Shown here: one piece after another, positions 40,150 to 51,158 of the stretch
Numbering within the stretch: the stretch's first letter is position 1
How the letters are laid out: every line of letters begins with the position of its first letter
DNA from: Plasmodiophora brassicae
Lineage: Eukaryota; Endomyxa; Phytomyxea; Plasmodiophorida; Plasmodiophoridae
Assembly (NCBI GenBank): GCA_039704465.1
Contig: JASFAU010000002.1
Span: 744,001-808,000, forward strand
Direction of reading: 5' to 3'
Length of the DNA stretch: 64,000 bases
Notes under the pieces: model-generated
Seen by the model: the letters and a program-made list of their open reading frames with translations, nothing else
Database searches by the model: none
What the model was told of the DNA's origin: nothing
Made by a program: the position numbers and the translations under genes

Positions 40150-41853
40150 ATGCTGCGCACCGTGCTTGGTACGAGCGCCATCGCGGGTGGTATCGGCACC
40201 GGGTTGTTTGCACATTACTACGAGCACGACGTTTGCAGACCGCCCGATCTGTACTATCACAAGGCAGGTCCAATCCGCACACCGAATCTTCAGTGATTAG
40301 TAACACGCACGTCCCCACCTAAAGGACTCGCTGAACGTCAATCTCGTTCGGAAGTGCCCTTCGCTAACGAGCAAATACGAGCCGACATTCTGGATGTTCG
40401 GGGCGCACCTTCAAACGAGTATATTCATGGCAGGCAGTATGCTCAGGCGTGGGTGCAGTGACATCCGTCTCTTTCAGTCCTGGGGGCGTTCTTTCGCGCA
40501 CGGCCGGCCGTGAATCTCCAGCGCGACATTGTCGAGTGCCGCGACGGCGGTCGTCTGTCGCTGACCTGGGAGGCGGACTCATATATGGCGTCGAGGGACG
40601 ACACGCCGATCTTGCTCATTCTTCCCGGTCTGACGGGGTCGTCACGGTCGAAGTACATTTGCCAGCTTATGAAAGATGCTTCCAAGCAGGACCTGCGTCC
40701 CGTCGTCCTTGGGTACCGCGGCTTCGACGTGAATCTGAGGGTAGGCGCAAGCTGTACGCCCGCCCCTCATGTGGTACCACTACTGAACCGTTGGTACAGA
40801 CACCAATGGTCACGACCTGCGCAACCGTTGGCGATGTCGAAGACTCGCTGATGTTTCTTCGTAAGAAGCACCCAGACGCACCGATCTATGCGATAGGCTT
40901 TTCTATGGGTGCTAATATGCTAGTCAAGTAACGGTTCGGCGCCGGAATCTACGTTCGGTTTGGTCACACGTGATACGCCAGGTATCTCGGCAGCTCGCAC
41001 CGAGAGGGACGACCTCAGATCGTTTCTGGCGCTGTGGCGGTGTCGAATCCGTTCGACTTCGTCAAGCTATCCATCAAGTACCGCCCGAAAGTGTCATTAG
41101 CAACCATTCAGCTTGGCTTACGGGTGTTGATTGCAGGCTGAGGGAATTCTCCAATGAGTGGCTATATAGCAGACCTCTGTGCATGCGCGTGAAGTGGTTC
41201 ATCAATCAGCACCAAGAGTAAGCGACTTCTTGGTGGGTAGCCGCGCTTCGTTGACTTTAGGTTGTACAGGAATGCCCAAATCCTTGCTGAACGTGTTCAC
41301 CCAACAGCCTTTGCGGTATCCGAGTACGTCGGAATGCGAAACGGTTACGTACTGAACAGAACAAGTTAGGCAGCGACAATATATGAGCTTGACGATCGGC
41401 TGTCGAGGCATCTGTACGGGATAGCAACTGTCGAAGAGTACTACATGCTGTCGTCAGTATGCGTCGTCCTGATGACCGCGTTTCATTGCAAATGACTGAT
41501 CGCGACCGTATCCAGAGCCTTCACTTTCTCGAGGATGTTGACTGTCCACTCCTGCTGCTGAACGCTCGCGACGATCCGTTTCTGGGAGGGTACTTGGGTT
41601 TGGTTAGATCATGCCACCGCCTCTTCAACTGACTGGTTGCAGCGAAATACCTTACGAGATGTGTCAACGAAATCCAAATTTGATGCTAGCGGTAACTGAA
41701 CGCGGTGGCCATGTTGCATGGACGACGGGCGTCTTACCGCGCTCGTGGATGCTGGAGACCACTCTTCAATGTCGGTCCTGGCATTCCGCCGAATGGACAA
41801 CGTCTGACAGATGGTATAGACCTCAGTGCACTTCGATGCTTGCACATGGTTGA
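40150..41853 (+). CDS. ABHD1/3-type alpha/beta hydrolase, multi-exon (boundaries approximate)
   Basis: Membrane-anchored esterase/lipase family (ABHD1/2/3, yeast Eeb1/Eht1). The pieces read in order: a possible exon 1 at 40150 with a hydrophobic anchor (LRTVLGTSAIAGGIGTGLFA); CPSLTSKYEPTFWMFGAHLQ near 40350; RDIVECRDGG and ILLILPGLTGSS near 40520-40640; HPDAPIYAIGFSMGANMLVK with the nucleophile Ser near 40900; AVAVSNPFDFVK near 41040; IYELDDRLSRHLYG near 41380; LLLLNARDDPF with the acid residue near 41560; and ERGGHVAWTTG with the catalytic His near 41700. At least seven introns are needed and most junctions keep phase. The joins around 40295 and 41350 are unresolved; the latter needs either a 30-nt or an 81-nt intron. 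Confidence 0.8.
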
Positions 41854-42245
41854 TCGAAGGCACGACGAGCAGGAAGCTCGCGGCCATTAAGTTTTAAATA
41901 TCTCGATACGGTTGATGAGTGGAGACGTGGCTGTTTCATGTGCCGGATCGTTGCCGCCGGTATCGATCCAGATATCTGCTAAACAGAATCGCTCCTGAAA
42001 TTGTACGTTCGTTGGGGGTATCCGGCGTCGCCGTGTCGAGGAGGTTGTACTAGTGTGCTCGTCTTAAGGCGGTGTTCAACGCGCGGGCGTTAGTGCACAG
42101 CCCGGCAACGCCAGGAATCTTGCAGGAGTCACGATATCGAACCTCGAGCGACGCGTGTGCCCCTGTGCGCGTGTCTGATAGGTGCCTAGCGATTCCCGCT
42201 GTCCACATCGATCGAAGGCGAGAACGAAGAGGACTCCCGAACACC
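41854..42245. other. Intergenic region
   Basis: About 390 bases between the ABHD gene and CDC14, both rightward. I see no gene. It should contain the ABHD 3' end and the CDC14 promoter. Confidence 0.4.
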
Positions 42246-43759
42246 ATGTTGTCGATGCTGGGATCGGTCATGAACAGCGGCACAGGGAACGATGCGGGTG
42301 AGTTCTCTCCCGAAACCAACGTCGCCGAGGTCATACCAGGTGTGCTGCTCGCGTAGCGGTCCAGGCGACGGCCACATGCAGAATCTCATCCGTTGTAGGG
42401 CGGCTCGTGTTCATGTGCTGTCCGGGGACCTCAGGGCCGCCAGCGGCACACTCCAAGAATGCCATTCTGTTCACAGTCGACCGCGTCCTGAATTACGAGC
42501 CGTTCTTCGCCGACTTTGGTCCCCTGAATCTTGGCCAGCTCTACAGGTTCTGCCAGATCGTCGAGTCCAAGCTCCAGCAGGCCAGCAACGTCAACCGGAA
42601 GGTGATCATGTACACGGCCAGGGGGCCGCAGAAGAAGGCCAACGCCGGGTACTTGGTTTGCGCCTACCAGGTCCTGATCCTGAAACGAACGCCCGAGGAG
42701 GCATGGGCCCGGATCGCACACATCAGCCCTGGGTTCATTCCGTTCCGGGACGCGTCCATGCAGGCCTGCCTGTATAAGTTGACGATTCTCCACTGCCTGC
42801 AGGCGCTCGCCGCTGCCGTTCGCCTAAAGTTCTTCAACGTCGACACGTTCGATGTGTCCCAATACGAATTCTACGAGCGCATCGAGAACGGCGATCTGAA
42901 CGTCATCGTGCCGAAGAAGTTCGTGCACTTCAGCGGGCCGTCGAACACGAACCGCGACGCCGACGGGTACCCTGCGAAGACCCCCAACGACTACATAGAC
43001 ACGTTCAAGAAGCTAGGCGTCACTGACATCATACGGTTGAACAAGAAATGCTACGACAAGAACAAATTCACGAAGCATGGTTGGTCGACGGGTTGTCCGG
43101 TTGCGGTGGGAGCAGGGCACTGATCCCTGGTATGCGACAGGGTTTCAGCATCACGAAATGTACTTCATCGACGGGACAACGCCAAGCCTGGCGCTGCTCG
43201 AGAGGTTCATGAACGTGTGCGAGCACGCAAAGGGCATGGTGGCCGTGCACTGCAAGGCCGGCCTGGGAAGAACGGGAACCTGCGTCGGGTGCTACCTGAT
43301 GAAGTTCTACCGGATGACAGCCGCAGAGGTGATTGCATGGCTCCGAATTTGCCGACCGGGGAGCGTCCTTGGACCCCAACAGCAATTCCTGGAAGACATG
43401 CAGGCACTCATGTGGCGAGAGAACGACAAGCTGCGAAAGACATCACAGGCGGCGGCCGAGAAGAAGACGGCGATCCCATACGCTATCGAGAAACAGCTTG
43501 CCAATGTAAGCCAGGTTCTGGGCCGTGAGTCGGCCACAACTGATGCGTCAAGTGGCAGGTGTCCTTCGCCGAAGAGATCGCTACGTCCGGGTCTGCCAAC
43601 AGGAAAGGCGACGAAGTCGTGATCGAGAGTCAGGGCAACAAGCTGATCCACCAGAAGTTCGACGCGCAGCACCGGAAGTCGGTCACCGAGAAAGACATCG
43701 ATATGGACAGCGAGATCTCGTTTGAGAATCTGCCACGAGCGCTGTCCCACTCACGGTGA
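42246..43759 (+). CDS. CDC14: Cdc14-type dual-specificity phosphatase (446 aa)
   Basis: Reverses CDK phosphorylation at mitotic exit; in flagellates it is also linked to cilia. Exons 42246-42339, 42399-43079, 43141-43505 and 43559-43759 join in phase to 447 codons. The N-terminal half has [40 protein letters not shown] and [20 protein letters not shown]; the catalytic loop is [15 protein letters not shown] with the nucleophile Cys, then [15 protein letters not shown]. Intron 3 uses a GTAAGC donor; ignoring it gives a spurious C-terminus. The tail after the phosphatase core is short (about 90 residues), much less than in budding yeast. Confidence 0.93.
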
Positions 43760-43906
43760 TGGCCCCATTCGCCCCCGGGAGCGCACGATGCGATCTGAAC
43801 GCCTGGAAGTCTCTCTAGCAGACATACACGCATCACTTTCGATAGCCACGCTCCCCACCGCTATATTGTCAAACAGCGTCGCCGGAAATCGAATAGCACA
43901 GCGTCG

Positions 43907-45696
43907 TCATGAGGACTTTGTCGGAGCGAAACGGGTAAACCCCTCCGCCCTGAAGTCAACAGCATGAACGCGTAGAGCATGTTCGTATGCGGCTGGCAGG
44001 TGATCCAGAATCCCAGGTAGGCAGATGAGGGCGGCGCGCAACGTCATCCGCAGGACTGATTCCCCATGCAGCGGGCTGGTCGCCAGTTTGATGGCCCCGA
44101 ATATGAACGCGTGCCTATCCTCGTTTTCGCGACAGTCCTGGATATCCTCCGGGTCGGCGACAATACGATTGAACGATGTGATGAAGCGCTCGCTGATATG
44201 GTGTTTGAAACCGAGCCCGCACGGCACCTTCGGGACAAGGTCCTGTGGTCGCCTGAACCTTAGTTTTGGTCGACAAATCGACGACTCGGTCCAACGTACG
44301 TTACCGAACACAAACCGCAGAGCAATCAACGGGTCCCCGTACACCTGCTCGAAACGGGCCCGGTAGGCCGAGTTACCCGTGCGCGGTTGCCCAAACGTGA
44401 AGATGCCTTTGATGCGACGTTGAAGGTCAGGGTAACGGGTAGCTGTCTGTGCGAACACGGATGCCAGCGCGCCTCCAGAGCTGTGCCCAGTCAGGAAGAT
44501 GCTTTTAGACGCGTTCCCAGGGCCATTAACAATAGAGACGATCTGGTCAAACAGGCAGTTTTCACGCGGTTCAAACAAGGCGTTGTAGAATTCAGCGTGT
44601 ACGCCTCCAATGTCAGAGAAAGTGTTCATGACCGAGCAGGCGTCAGATCTCCAGCTCACAAGGTCGAGCGCGTCGGCCCCGACGAACGCGATCATAATGG
44701 AGTTGCTGTTGCTGCAGACATAACCGGCAACATCTGGCCGGAACTTCAGCGTCCCCAGCTGTTCCTCATCGTAGTGGGCGTCGGTGCCAGCGTACCGGTT
44801 GCACGCGAACCCATCAAAGCGTAAACCCCACCGGGATGCGATAACATCTTTGATGACTAGTGGATGCTCGTATGCCAGCTTGGCAAACTGGCTCATGAAG
44901 TGCGCGTTGAATGGGTGATCAATCGGTGACGATCCAGACTCACGATCCATAATAATCGGAAAGCGCGGCGACAGGATATCATACTACGGGATTGCCCATC
45001 AGCACCCATGCGTGCCCCCAAACAGCAGATATATTGCATACCTCTTTCGGGACGTCAAACTCGGGCGCGATAACGTTCACGATTGAGTAGACACATGAGA
45101 CGTCGGAGTCAGTTGTGTAGAAACCACTGAACATCTTGGACAGAAGCCATTCAATGCGCCTCATCAGTCCTACTTGCTATTGGTGACACTAGGTAACACC
45201 AATCCACATGGTAGTACCTTTGACGACGATGGCAATGCCCAGCTTCTGGCAAACCGTAAGGACAACATTGTAGATTGTGACCTGGTACACGAACGCGAGC
45301 GAAATATTATATGCACTTATAATTCGCGACCACACCAGCTTGACGTCTTCGTTGTAGTCGGCCTCGATCAACTCGAGGCAACCATTTACCAGCGTACGTA
45401 ACCATCCATGAGACGCAAGTATGTATTCGTCTGGCGAGACATGCCATCAAACATCCGGTGCGTTCGAACCGTATGCCACCCCTACCGCTCTCATCCCAGG
45501 CAAAGCGGAACGGCAAGCACACAAGTTCGACGACAGCAAGGTATGGCCAGAGCAGCACCTACGGTCCCCCACATCAACATACACGAGCACATTTCCCCAC
45601 GCTGAACGAACGCACCCTGACGACGACCTTGAGCACATTCGGCCAGACCTCTTCCTCAGCATACGCCTGGCACTGCTGCTCACCAGCGTGGGACAT
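43907..45696 (-). CDS. Diacylglycerol lipase-like class 3 lipase (504 aa)
   Basis: Exons 45696-45616, 45558-45486, 45430-45218, 45169-45042, 44983-44300 and 44242-43907 join in phase to 505 codons. The catalytic part has SQFAKLAYEHP, IMIAFVGADALDLVSWRSD, the nucleophile elbow FLTGHSSGGALASVFA and TFGQPRTGNSAYR, all typical of lipase_3. The N-terminal region, found only after splicing, contains IEWLLSKMFSGFYTTDSDVS, which resembles the segment preceding the lipase core in sn-1 diacylglycerol lipases. Expected reaction: release of a fatty acid from diacylglycerol or a related lipid. The last intron (57 nt, 44299-44243) is in frame and stop-free; removing it restores FVFGNDLVPKVP. Unlike animal DAGL there is no obvious four-helix membrane domain. 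Confidence 0.8.
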
Positions 45697-46019
45697 GCTA
45701 GACCGATTTCGAGGGCAGCGTTTATACCGGCTCTGCCGTTTCGAAGGTGTTGGAAACGCGATCGAAAGCTACAAATCGCGCGGAAGCGGGTCGAGACACC
45801 GACGCGGGCAGTCAAACCCAACGACGCGCCGGCTTTCTTGGGCGTACGGCAATGTTTTGTGGGACCGCCGATTTCAATTTTCATCCCCAAAAACCGGCCG
45901 CTCCGCCTCGCGACTCTTCGTGAGCGTGTCCACACAGCAGTTGCTCCGGCGCGGTAACGTCGGCCGAAACAGCCGGACCGGCGTTATTAATAGTCTGGTT
46001 CGGTTCATGCACGAAGCAG
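45697..46019. promoter_or_regulatory. Divergent promoter region, DAG lipase-like / Kazal protein
   Basis: The 323 bases separating two opposite start codons. Frames in it are shadows without domains. The regulatory role is inferred from arrangement alone. Confidence 0.35.
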
Positions 46020-46577
46020 ATGCAGAGCTGGCTTGCGCTGTGTACGACGGTTCTGCTGGCATGGTCGTGCTCCGGCGCTTGTAATTGCACGCTGGACGTC
46101 GCTCAAGTGTGCGGGTCCGACGGGGTCACGTACAGGAACAGCTGCCTGGCGCAGTGTTCCGGAGCGGCTGTGGCGAAAGCGGGACCCTGTTCGTGCACTT
46201 GCCAACCATCGTCGCCCTCCGACACAGTCTGCGGTACGGACGGTCGTGCACACAAGAGCGCCTGTGAGGCGGAATGCAACTCTGTCAAGGTTGCATATAC
46301 GGGCTCTTGCATCCAGCCGTGCTCGTCATCGGACGCGGCGACGACATCGATGCCGGTATGTGGAAACGACGGACAGACGTACCCGAACCCATGCGAAGCG
46401 CGCAACAAAGGCATCCTCATCAGCAGCCAAGGTGCATGCAGCGGCCAGCCCGCTAAATGCGACTGCCCCGACCAAGTCGCTCCTGTATGTGCCTCGGATG
46501 GCAGTACGTATTCCAGCAGCTGCAAAGCGAAGTGTACCGGCGTGTCCATTGTACACCTGGGCGCTTGTACGAACTAA
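46020..46577 (+). CDS. Secreted protein with four Kazal domains (185 aa)
   Basis: A signal peptide (MQSWLALCTTVLLAWSCSG) leads directly into four Kazal-type serine protease inhibitor units. Each has the C-x-SDG-x-TY-x-N/S-x-C-x-A/K-x-C framework: VCGSDGVTYRNSCLAQC, VCGTDGRAHKSACEAEC, VCGNDGQTYPNPCEARN and VCASDGSTYSSSCKAKC. The third has lost one Cys at the end of that motif. Single exon. Likely an extracellular inhibitor of serine proteases, perhaps defending against a host or prey, or modulating its own secreted proteases. The target cannot be read from the sequence. Confidence 0.92.
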   Translation: MQSWLALCTTVLLAWSCSGACNCTLDVAQVCGSDGVTYRNSCLAQCSGAAVAKAGPCSCTCQPSSPSDTVCGTDGRAHKSACEAECNSVKVAYTGSCIQPCSSSDAATTSMPVCGNDGQTYPNPCEARNKGILISSQGACSGQPAKCDCPDQVAPVCASDGSTYSSSCKAKCTGVSIVHLGACTN

Positions 46578-46704
46578 CTCCTGATCATGTGCTTCCTAAG
46601 ATTCAATCTGTAACGGTCAAGGCAGCATCGATATTTTGGTAAACAAGCGTTTGCTGCTGTAGGTAGCGGCAAGCAGAAACAAGAGGCGCAACCGGTTGCG
46701 TCAG

Positions 46705-46712
46705 TATATAAG
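46705..46712 (+). promoter_or_regulatory. TATA box candidate for the HLTF/Rad5-like gene
   Basis: TATATAAG lies 87 bases before the start codon at 46799, a plausible distance for a TATA element with a short 5' UTR. It is one of few clear TATA sequences next to a start codon here. Confidence 0.4.
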
Positions 46713-46798
46713 TACTCAGTAGAACTAGCCGCGCCTGTGGCTGTGGCCGCAGCGGTGCGCATTGCGTCTGCGCAGTTCAATGCTGTTGTTGCCTGGCA

Positions 46799-49700
46799 AT
46801 GGCGGCAGTCAGTGAAATCATCGACCTGTGCGGTTCGGATGACGAGAAGGCTGCCGAAGCGCCTGAGCAAGTACAAGAGCATGCCAATCCGCCATGGGTC
46901 CTGCTGGGATCGGTGAAGCGCGCGCACTTGCTGTGGATGGAAAGCGCGATGCTGACAGCGAATGGGCAGATGAAGTCGCATGTCACCGTTCTAACGAACA
47001 ATGTACAAACTCTGTTGGAGCGGGGGCCTGATGTAATCATCAAGCAGGACCCGTTCAAAGCCGACTTCGCGATTGCGGTGTACGACAGTCCTGAGGGGTT
47101 GCCCATGGGCTACTTGACCCAGAACGTATGCGCGGCGTTTGAGTCCTTGGTGACCGGTAATATGGTGTCTTTGTCGGCCACTATATCCGAACGTGCTGTC
47201 AAACGTCAGCGCCCTGTTCGCGATCATCCAGAGCTATGCTCGGTCGCGCTCGCAATTACAATTTCAGTACGACCTGCTTTGATGCCTGGAGTCTTCCGGA
47301 GGCTTCAAGATTCTGGCCTTCCTGTCATGTATGAGCCCGGCGCTTACGAACATGCGTCACAACTTACGGCTCGAAAGACGGTCCCGTCGCCAGGTCCGCC
47401 AAGCAAGGCTAAGAGCGGCCTGCTGCAGCTGTTCGATGCGGCCCTGGAGTCTGTCGACAAAGAGGCGGAGCAAATGGAACCATCTTGTTTGATAACGACG
47501 CCGATGTATGGATATCAGAAAGCCGGTCTAAGCTGGATGGCGCGGAGGGAGAAGTCAGACGGGAATTCCGGTCTCCAGAACGTCCTCTGGACCAAGCTTA
47601 AAACTGCGAACGGGGACATCTATCACAACGTCCTGACTGACGAAACAAGGACCAATGTGCCAACTGGGTTCAAAGGCGGCATACTGGCCGATGAAATGGG
47701 CCTAGGGAAATCCCTACAGATAATCGCTTTGATCGTCTCGAACTCGTCACAAGGTGACGGCGCCAGTACCGGGCCTTGTTCTCTTGGGTCGACCCTCATT
47801 GTGTGCCCTGTCTCTGTTGTCTCCAACTGGACGAACCAGATCGAGCGGCATATATCACCTGATGCGGGTGTCCGTACAGTCTTGTATCATGGTCCACATC
47901 GTTCAACGCTGAATCTCGGTAAGCGACATTCTGTTAGCACCCTTGCGTCTGACGGATGAGCGAACTTTCGCTTAGACGATGTCGACATTGTTATCACGAC
48001 GTACGGAACCCTGACCACCGACTATCGGTCAGTGAGCCCAGACAAAGAGGACTCGACACCCCCAGCACTATTCAGGAAGTCGTGGCTTAGGGTTGTACTT
48101 GATGAGGTCCGGCGTGTGTCCTGGCTTGACGAATGGCGGAAATTTAACTCTGTCTCTCTGTAGGCGCACGTCATCCGCTCTCGACGTAGCCAACAATACT
48201 CTGCTGCTCTGGCTCTACAGGCGGACCGGCGTTGGTGTCTGACTGGAACTCCTATCCAGAACCAACTTGACGACCTGTACTCTCTTCTGGCATTTCTTCG
48301 AGCTGAGCCATTGGACGGGTATGCATCTTGGTCAACGATTGTTCTGAATCCTTTCAAGTCTGGCCGGCCAGATGCTGTGCGGCGCGTCCAGGTATGCTCT
48401 CGCGACAGCACTTCTCTAGTTGCTGTATAACCCGCTTCTAGTCGATTATTCGGGCTCTGTGCCTGCGTCGAATGAAGCAAGTGGAGTCATCTGACATTGT
48501 ATTACCGAAGAAGACGGTGAGAGTCCTGAAAGTCCAAATGTCGAAAGAAGAACGCAAGCTCTACAGCATACTTCTGCAAACCGGAAGGGTCGGTGCTCGT
48601 GCGGTTTGTACTTTGAGCCGGGTTGACGCTGCTGTACAGGAGCAACTTGGGCGAATGCTGAAATCTGGAATTCTACGCGGAAACTATGCCAACGTCCTTG
48701 AAATTCTGCTTCGAATGCGAATGTGTTGCGATCATCCGGTAAGCTGACGCGGCTCTTGATGTTTATCCATATACTGCTGGCTAAACTCACGACCAGTGCC
48801 TGGTGCCGTCACATATGTTCGATGGCGATCTGCCAAAGTCAACGCAAACTGCAGATAAACATCGAAGCCCGGTTCAGGTCAGGAACAATTTGCCGGTTGC
48901 CACATCACCGTCTTATTAGCTATCAGGTCCTGCTTGACGTGCTCAGGGAATCCGGTGACGAAGATTGTTGCTACTGTCTGTCATCCGTTGTGTCACCGTC
49001 CATTACACCATGCGCGCATCTGTTCTGCCGGGTCTGTATCACTGAGTTCGTCGAACAGCACGGGTCGTGTCCCGTGTGCAACGTCAAGATAGGTAACCCA
49101 GTGGCGTCCTTCTTGCAAAGCCTCTATCAATGTTACGGACTGTAGATCTGGGCGCTGTTGTCGATGCCAACGCGATACAGAACGAGGACAGTAAACAGCA
49201 AGCTCAGGCTCCAGCAGTTGTCAAGGAACCGGCGCTGTCTGCCGACTACGTTTCTTGTAAGGTCCGACGACTGCTGTCTATGTTAAATAGGTTTGTATCG
49301 GGAAGCGTTTTCCGTACTGGCCGCTCCGGCATCTGATGAAATTTGTATAGATTTCGTCGTGAAGATTCGTCCATCAAATCTGTGATTTTCTCCCAGTGGG
49401 TCTCCATGCTCGACCTCGTTGTCAAACCTGCACTGGAACGTGAGGAATTTTCCTTTGTTTCGCTCGACGGGAAGATGTCCCGGCAACAACGGGACGAGTC
49501 GATCAGTTCGTTTCAAGCAGACCCATCCATTTCGGTTTTCGTCGTATCCCTACAGGCAGGCAATCTTGGCATCACATTGACAGCCGCCTGTAAAATCTTC
49601 ATCCTTGATGTGTGGTTTAATCCGGTACGTCGTCTGTACAACAATTGCCCTCCTGATGTAAACATGGACTACGTGTCAGGGTGTTGAAGATCAAGCCATC

Positions 49701-49883
49701 GATCGCATCCACCGCGTCGGGCAGACACGTCCTGTTGACGTATACCGCTTCGTTGTTCAGGGTTCCGTTGAAGAAAGAATACTTCGGCTGCAGGACAGAA
49801 AGAAGGAGATCATGTCTCAGGCTATCAGCGTAAAACGAACAGAGAAGGACGTAGCCGAGGAACTGCGGGAGTTACTCAGTTAG
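46799..49883 (+). CDS. HLTF/Rad5-type HIRAN-SNF2-RING helicase (881 aa)
   Basis: Post-replication repair translocase and probable E3 ligase for PCNA polyubiquitination. Nine exons (46799-47918, 47976-48106, 48164-48391, 48442-48738, 48797-48877, 48927-49092, 49146-49290, 49351-49624, 49680-49883) sum exactly to 882 codons. N-terminal HIRAN domain ([13 protein letters not shown] to [15 protein letters not shown]), then helicase motif [16 protein letters not shown], motif II restored across intron 2 as LDEAHVIRS, motif [20 protein letters not shown], a RING finger CCYCLSS to CPVCNVKIG inside the helicase lobes, motif [14 protein letters not shown] and motif [17 protein letters not shown] plus an inserted RING identifies HLTF/Rad5 rather than Rad16. 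At 881 residues it is shorter than human HLTF (1,009) and yeast Rad5 (1,169). Confidence 0.95.
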
Positions 49884-49958
49884 TGGACTGGACACAACCC
49901 AGTTTCGTACATTTGCATGTATATAAATACAGAATAGGTAGTCCAGATTGGAGGTGCT

Positions 49959-51158
49959 CTACGTTGTCCACTTCTGTCGAGCTGCCATGCCGACCAGCAA
50001 CATGGTAACCAGGATCCCATTCAGAAGTGCAGCCCGTTTGACGAGTCGCCCAACCGTTGACTGGATATCCCGTGTTTGTTCACGAAGCGCCTCTTCGGTT
50101 ACATAAAGAGCACGCAGCGGCTCTTCGCTTACATGATGAGCTCGGCCCCTTTCGTCAACAGCAGTATCGGGTTTGTGGTCGGCATCCGGCATCACGGCAG
50201 GAGTGGGGTCAGTCTGGGTGGAGACGGATGCAGTGATGGTAGGCACAGTCACTGCATCGGACGGTGCAGATACCGGACGCGTATCAGGTGGCGGCGCCTG
50301 TGCGACGGACTGTTCCTGCGGTAAGGAGTTCAGCCGCCTCTGACAGTCCATGTAGCGTAACTCCTCGAATGAGAATTTCGCAAACTCAGCCGAGGCAGTG
50401 ATCGAGACGATACGGGCGTGCGAACCCGGTGTTGAGCGAACGTTGTCGCGCGAATCAGGAACGTACAGTGACGTATGCTGCGATGCAGTGGCATCCTTAA
50501 CATTCTGGAAGTGAGATAAGAATTCTTCGCGAGCCAGTTCAGTGATGCCAGCAGCATGGCCGCCGCAGTTGGCCAGTTCTCCTTCCGCGTCCGACGAGTC
50601 GTTGCCCGACCTGGTATCCGTATTGCTGGAGAGTGTGGGCTCCTCAGCCATATCTGGGACAAACATGTTGAACATCAGCAAATGGTTACTGGTAGAAACC
50701 AACGCCAACGTACAGAAGTCCTGGGTGCGAGACGCTGCGACCAACGATTCTCCTGACGAAGATACCGAACCGTATGTGCCGCTTAGCAGAGGGCCTTCGA
50801 AATGGTGAACTCGGACAAAGTCAGGTCGTTCATGTGCGTACAGATCCGTCTCAACGGCGACACCAAGCCGCGTCGCCTCGTCGAAATCCCTTGTTGCGTC
50901 ATCGTAACGACGCAGAGCGTTCCGCGCTCGTCCTCTGTGAAGGAACGCCAACCCGGTCGGCGTTGCTTCTATCGCATCGTTCGCGTCTCGTTCCGCCTCT
51001 TCGAACATGCCCGCCTTCATCAGTGCATCCGACCGCGCGCATAGCAATCGCCCCTTCTGTTCGCGATCGCTCGCGGGCACCATTTCCAACGCTCTGGACA
51101 GGAAATCGGCATCAGAGGCGACGGAAACATCCCCATCGCCGTCGAGGTCGACTCCCAT
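49959..51158 (-). CDS. TPR protein with C-terminal membrane anchor (399 aa)
   Basis: Not assigned to a family. From the ATG at 51158 the protein has an acidic start, TPR-like helices (LLCARSDALMKAGMFEEAER, LHRGRARNALRRYDDATRDF), a mixed central region, and a C-terminal hydrophobic helix (LLNGILVTMLLVGMAA) followed by a few polar residues, as in tail-anchored proteins. A central FAKFSFEELRYMDC segment resembles the 'SFEELR' motif of GLFG nucleoporins such as Nup98, but no FG repeats are present, so this could be chance. The longer frame up to 51272 begins with TTG after an in-frame stop, so I prefer the internal ATG; an upstream exon is possible. Confidence 0.65.
   Translation of the reverse strand: MGVDLDGDGDVSVASDADFLSRALEMVPASDREQKGRLLCARSDALMKAGMFEEAERDANDAIEATPTGLAFLHRGRARNALRRYDDATRDFDEATRLGVAVETDLYAHERPDFVRVHHFEGPLLSGTYGSVSSSGESLVAASRTQDFCTLALVSTSNHLLMFNMFVPDMAEEPTLSSNTDTRSGNDSSDAEGELANCGGHAAGITELAREEFLSHFQNVKDATASQHTSLYVPDSRDNVRSTPGSHARIVSITASAEFAKFSFEELRYMDCQRRLNSLPQEQSVAQAPPPDTRPVSAPSDAVTVPTITASVSTQTDPTPAVMPDADHKPDTAVDERGRAHHVSEEPLRALYVTEEALREQTRDIQSTVGRLVKRAALLNGILVTMLLVGMAARQKWTT

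Noticed and set aside
48000..49700. Frameshifts or decay in the SNF2 helicase
   Set aside because: All breaks coincide with GT-AG introns and the spliced length is an exact multiple of three.
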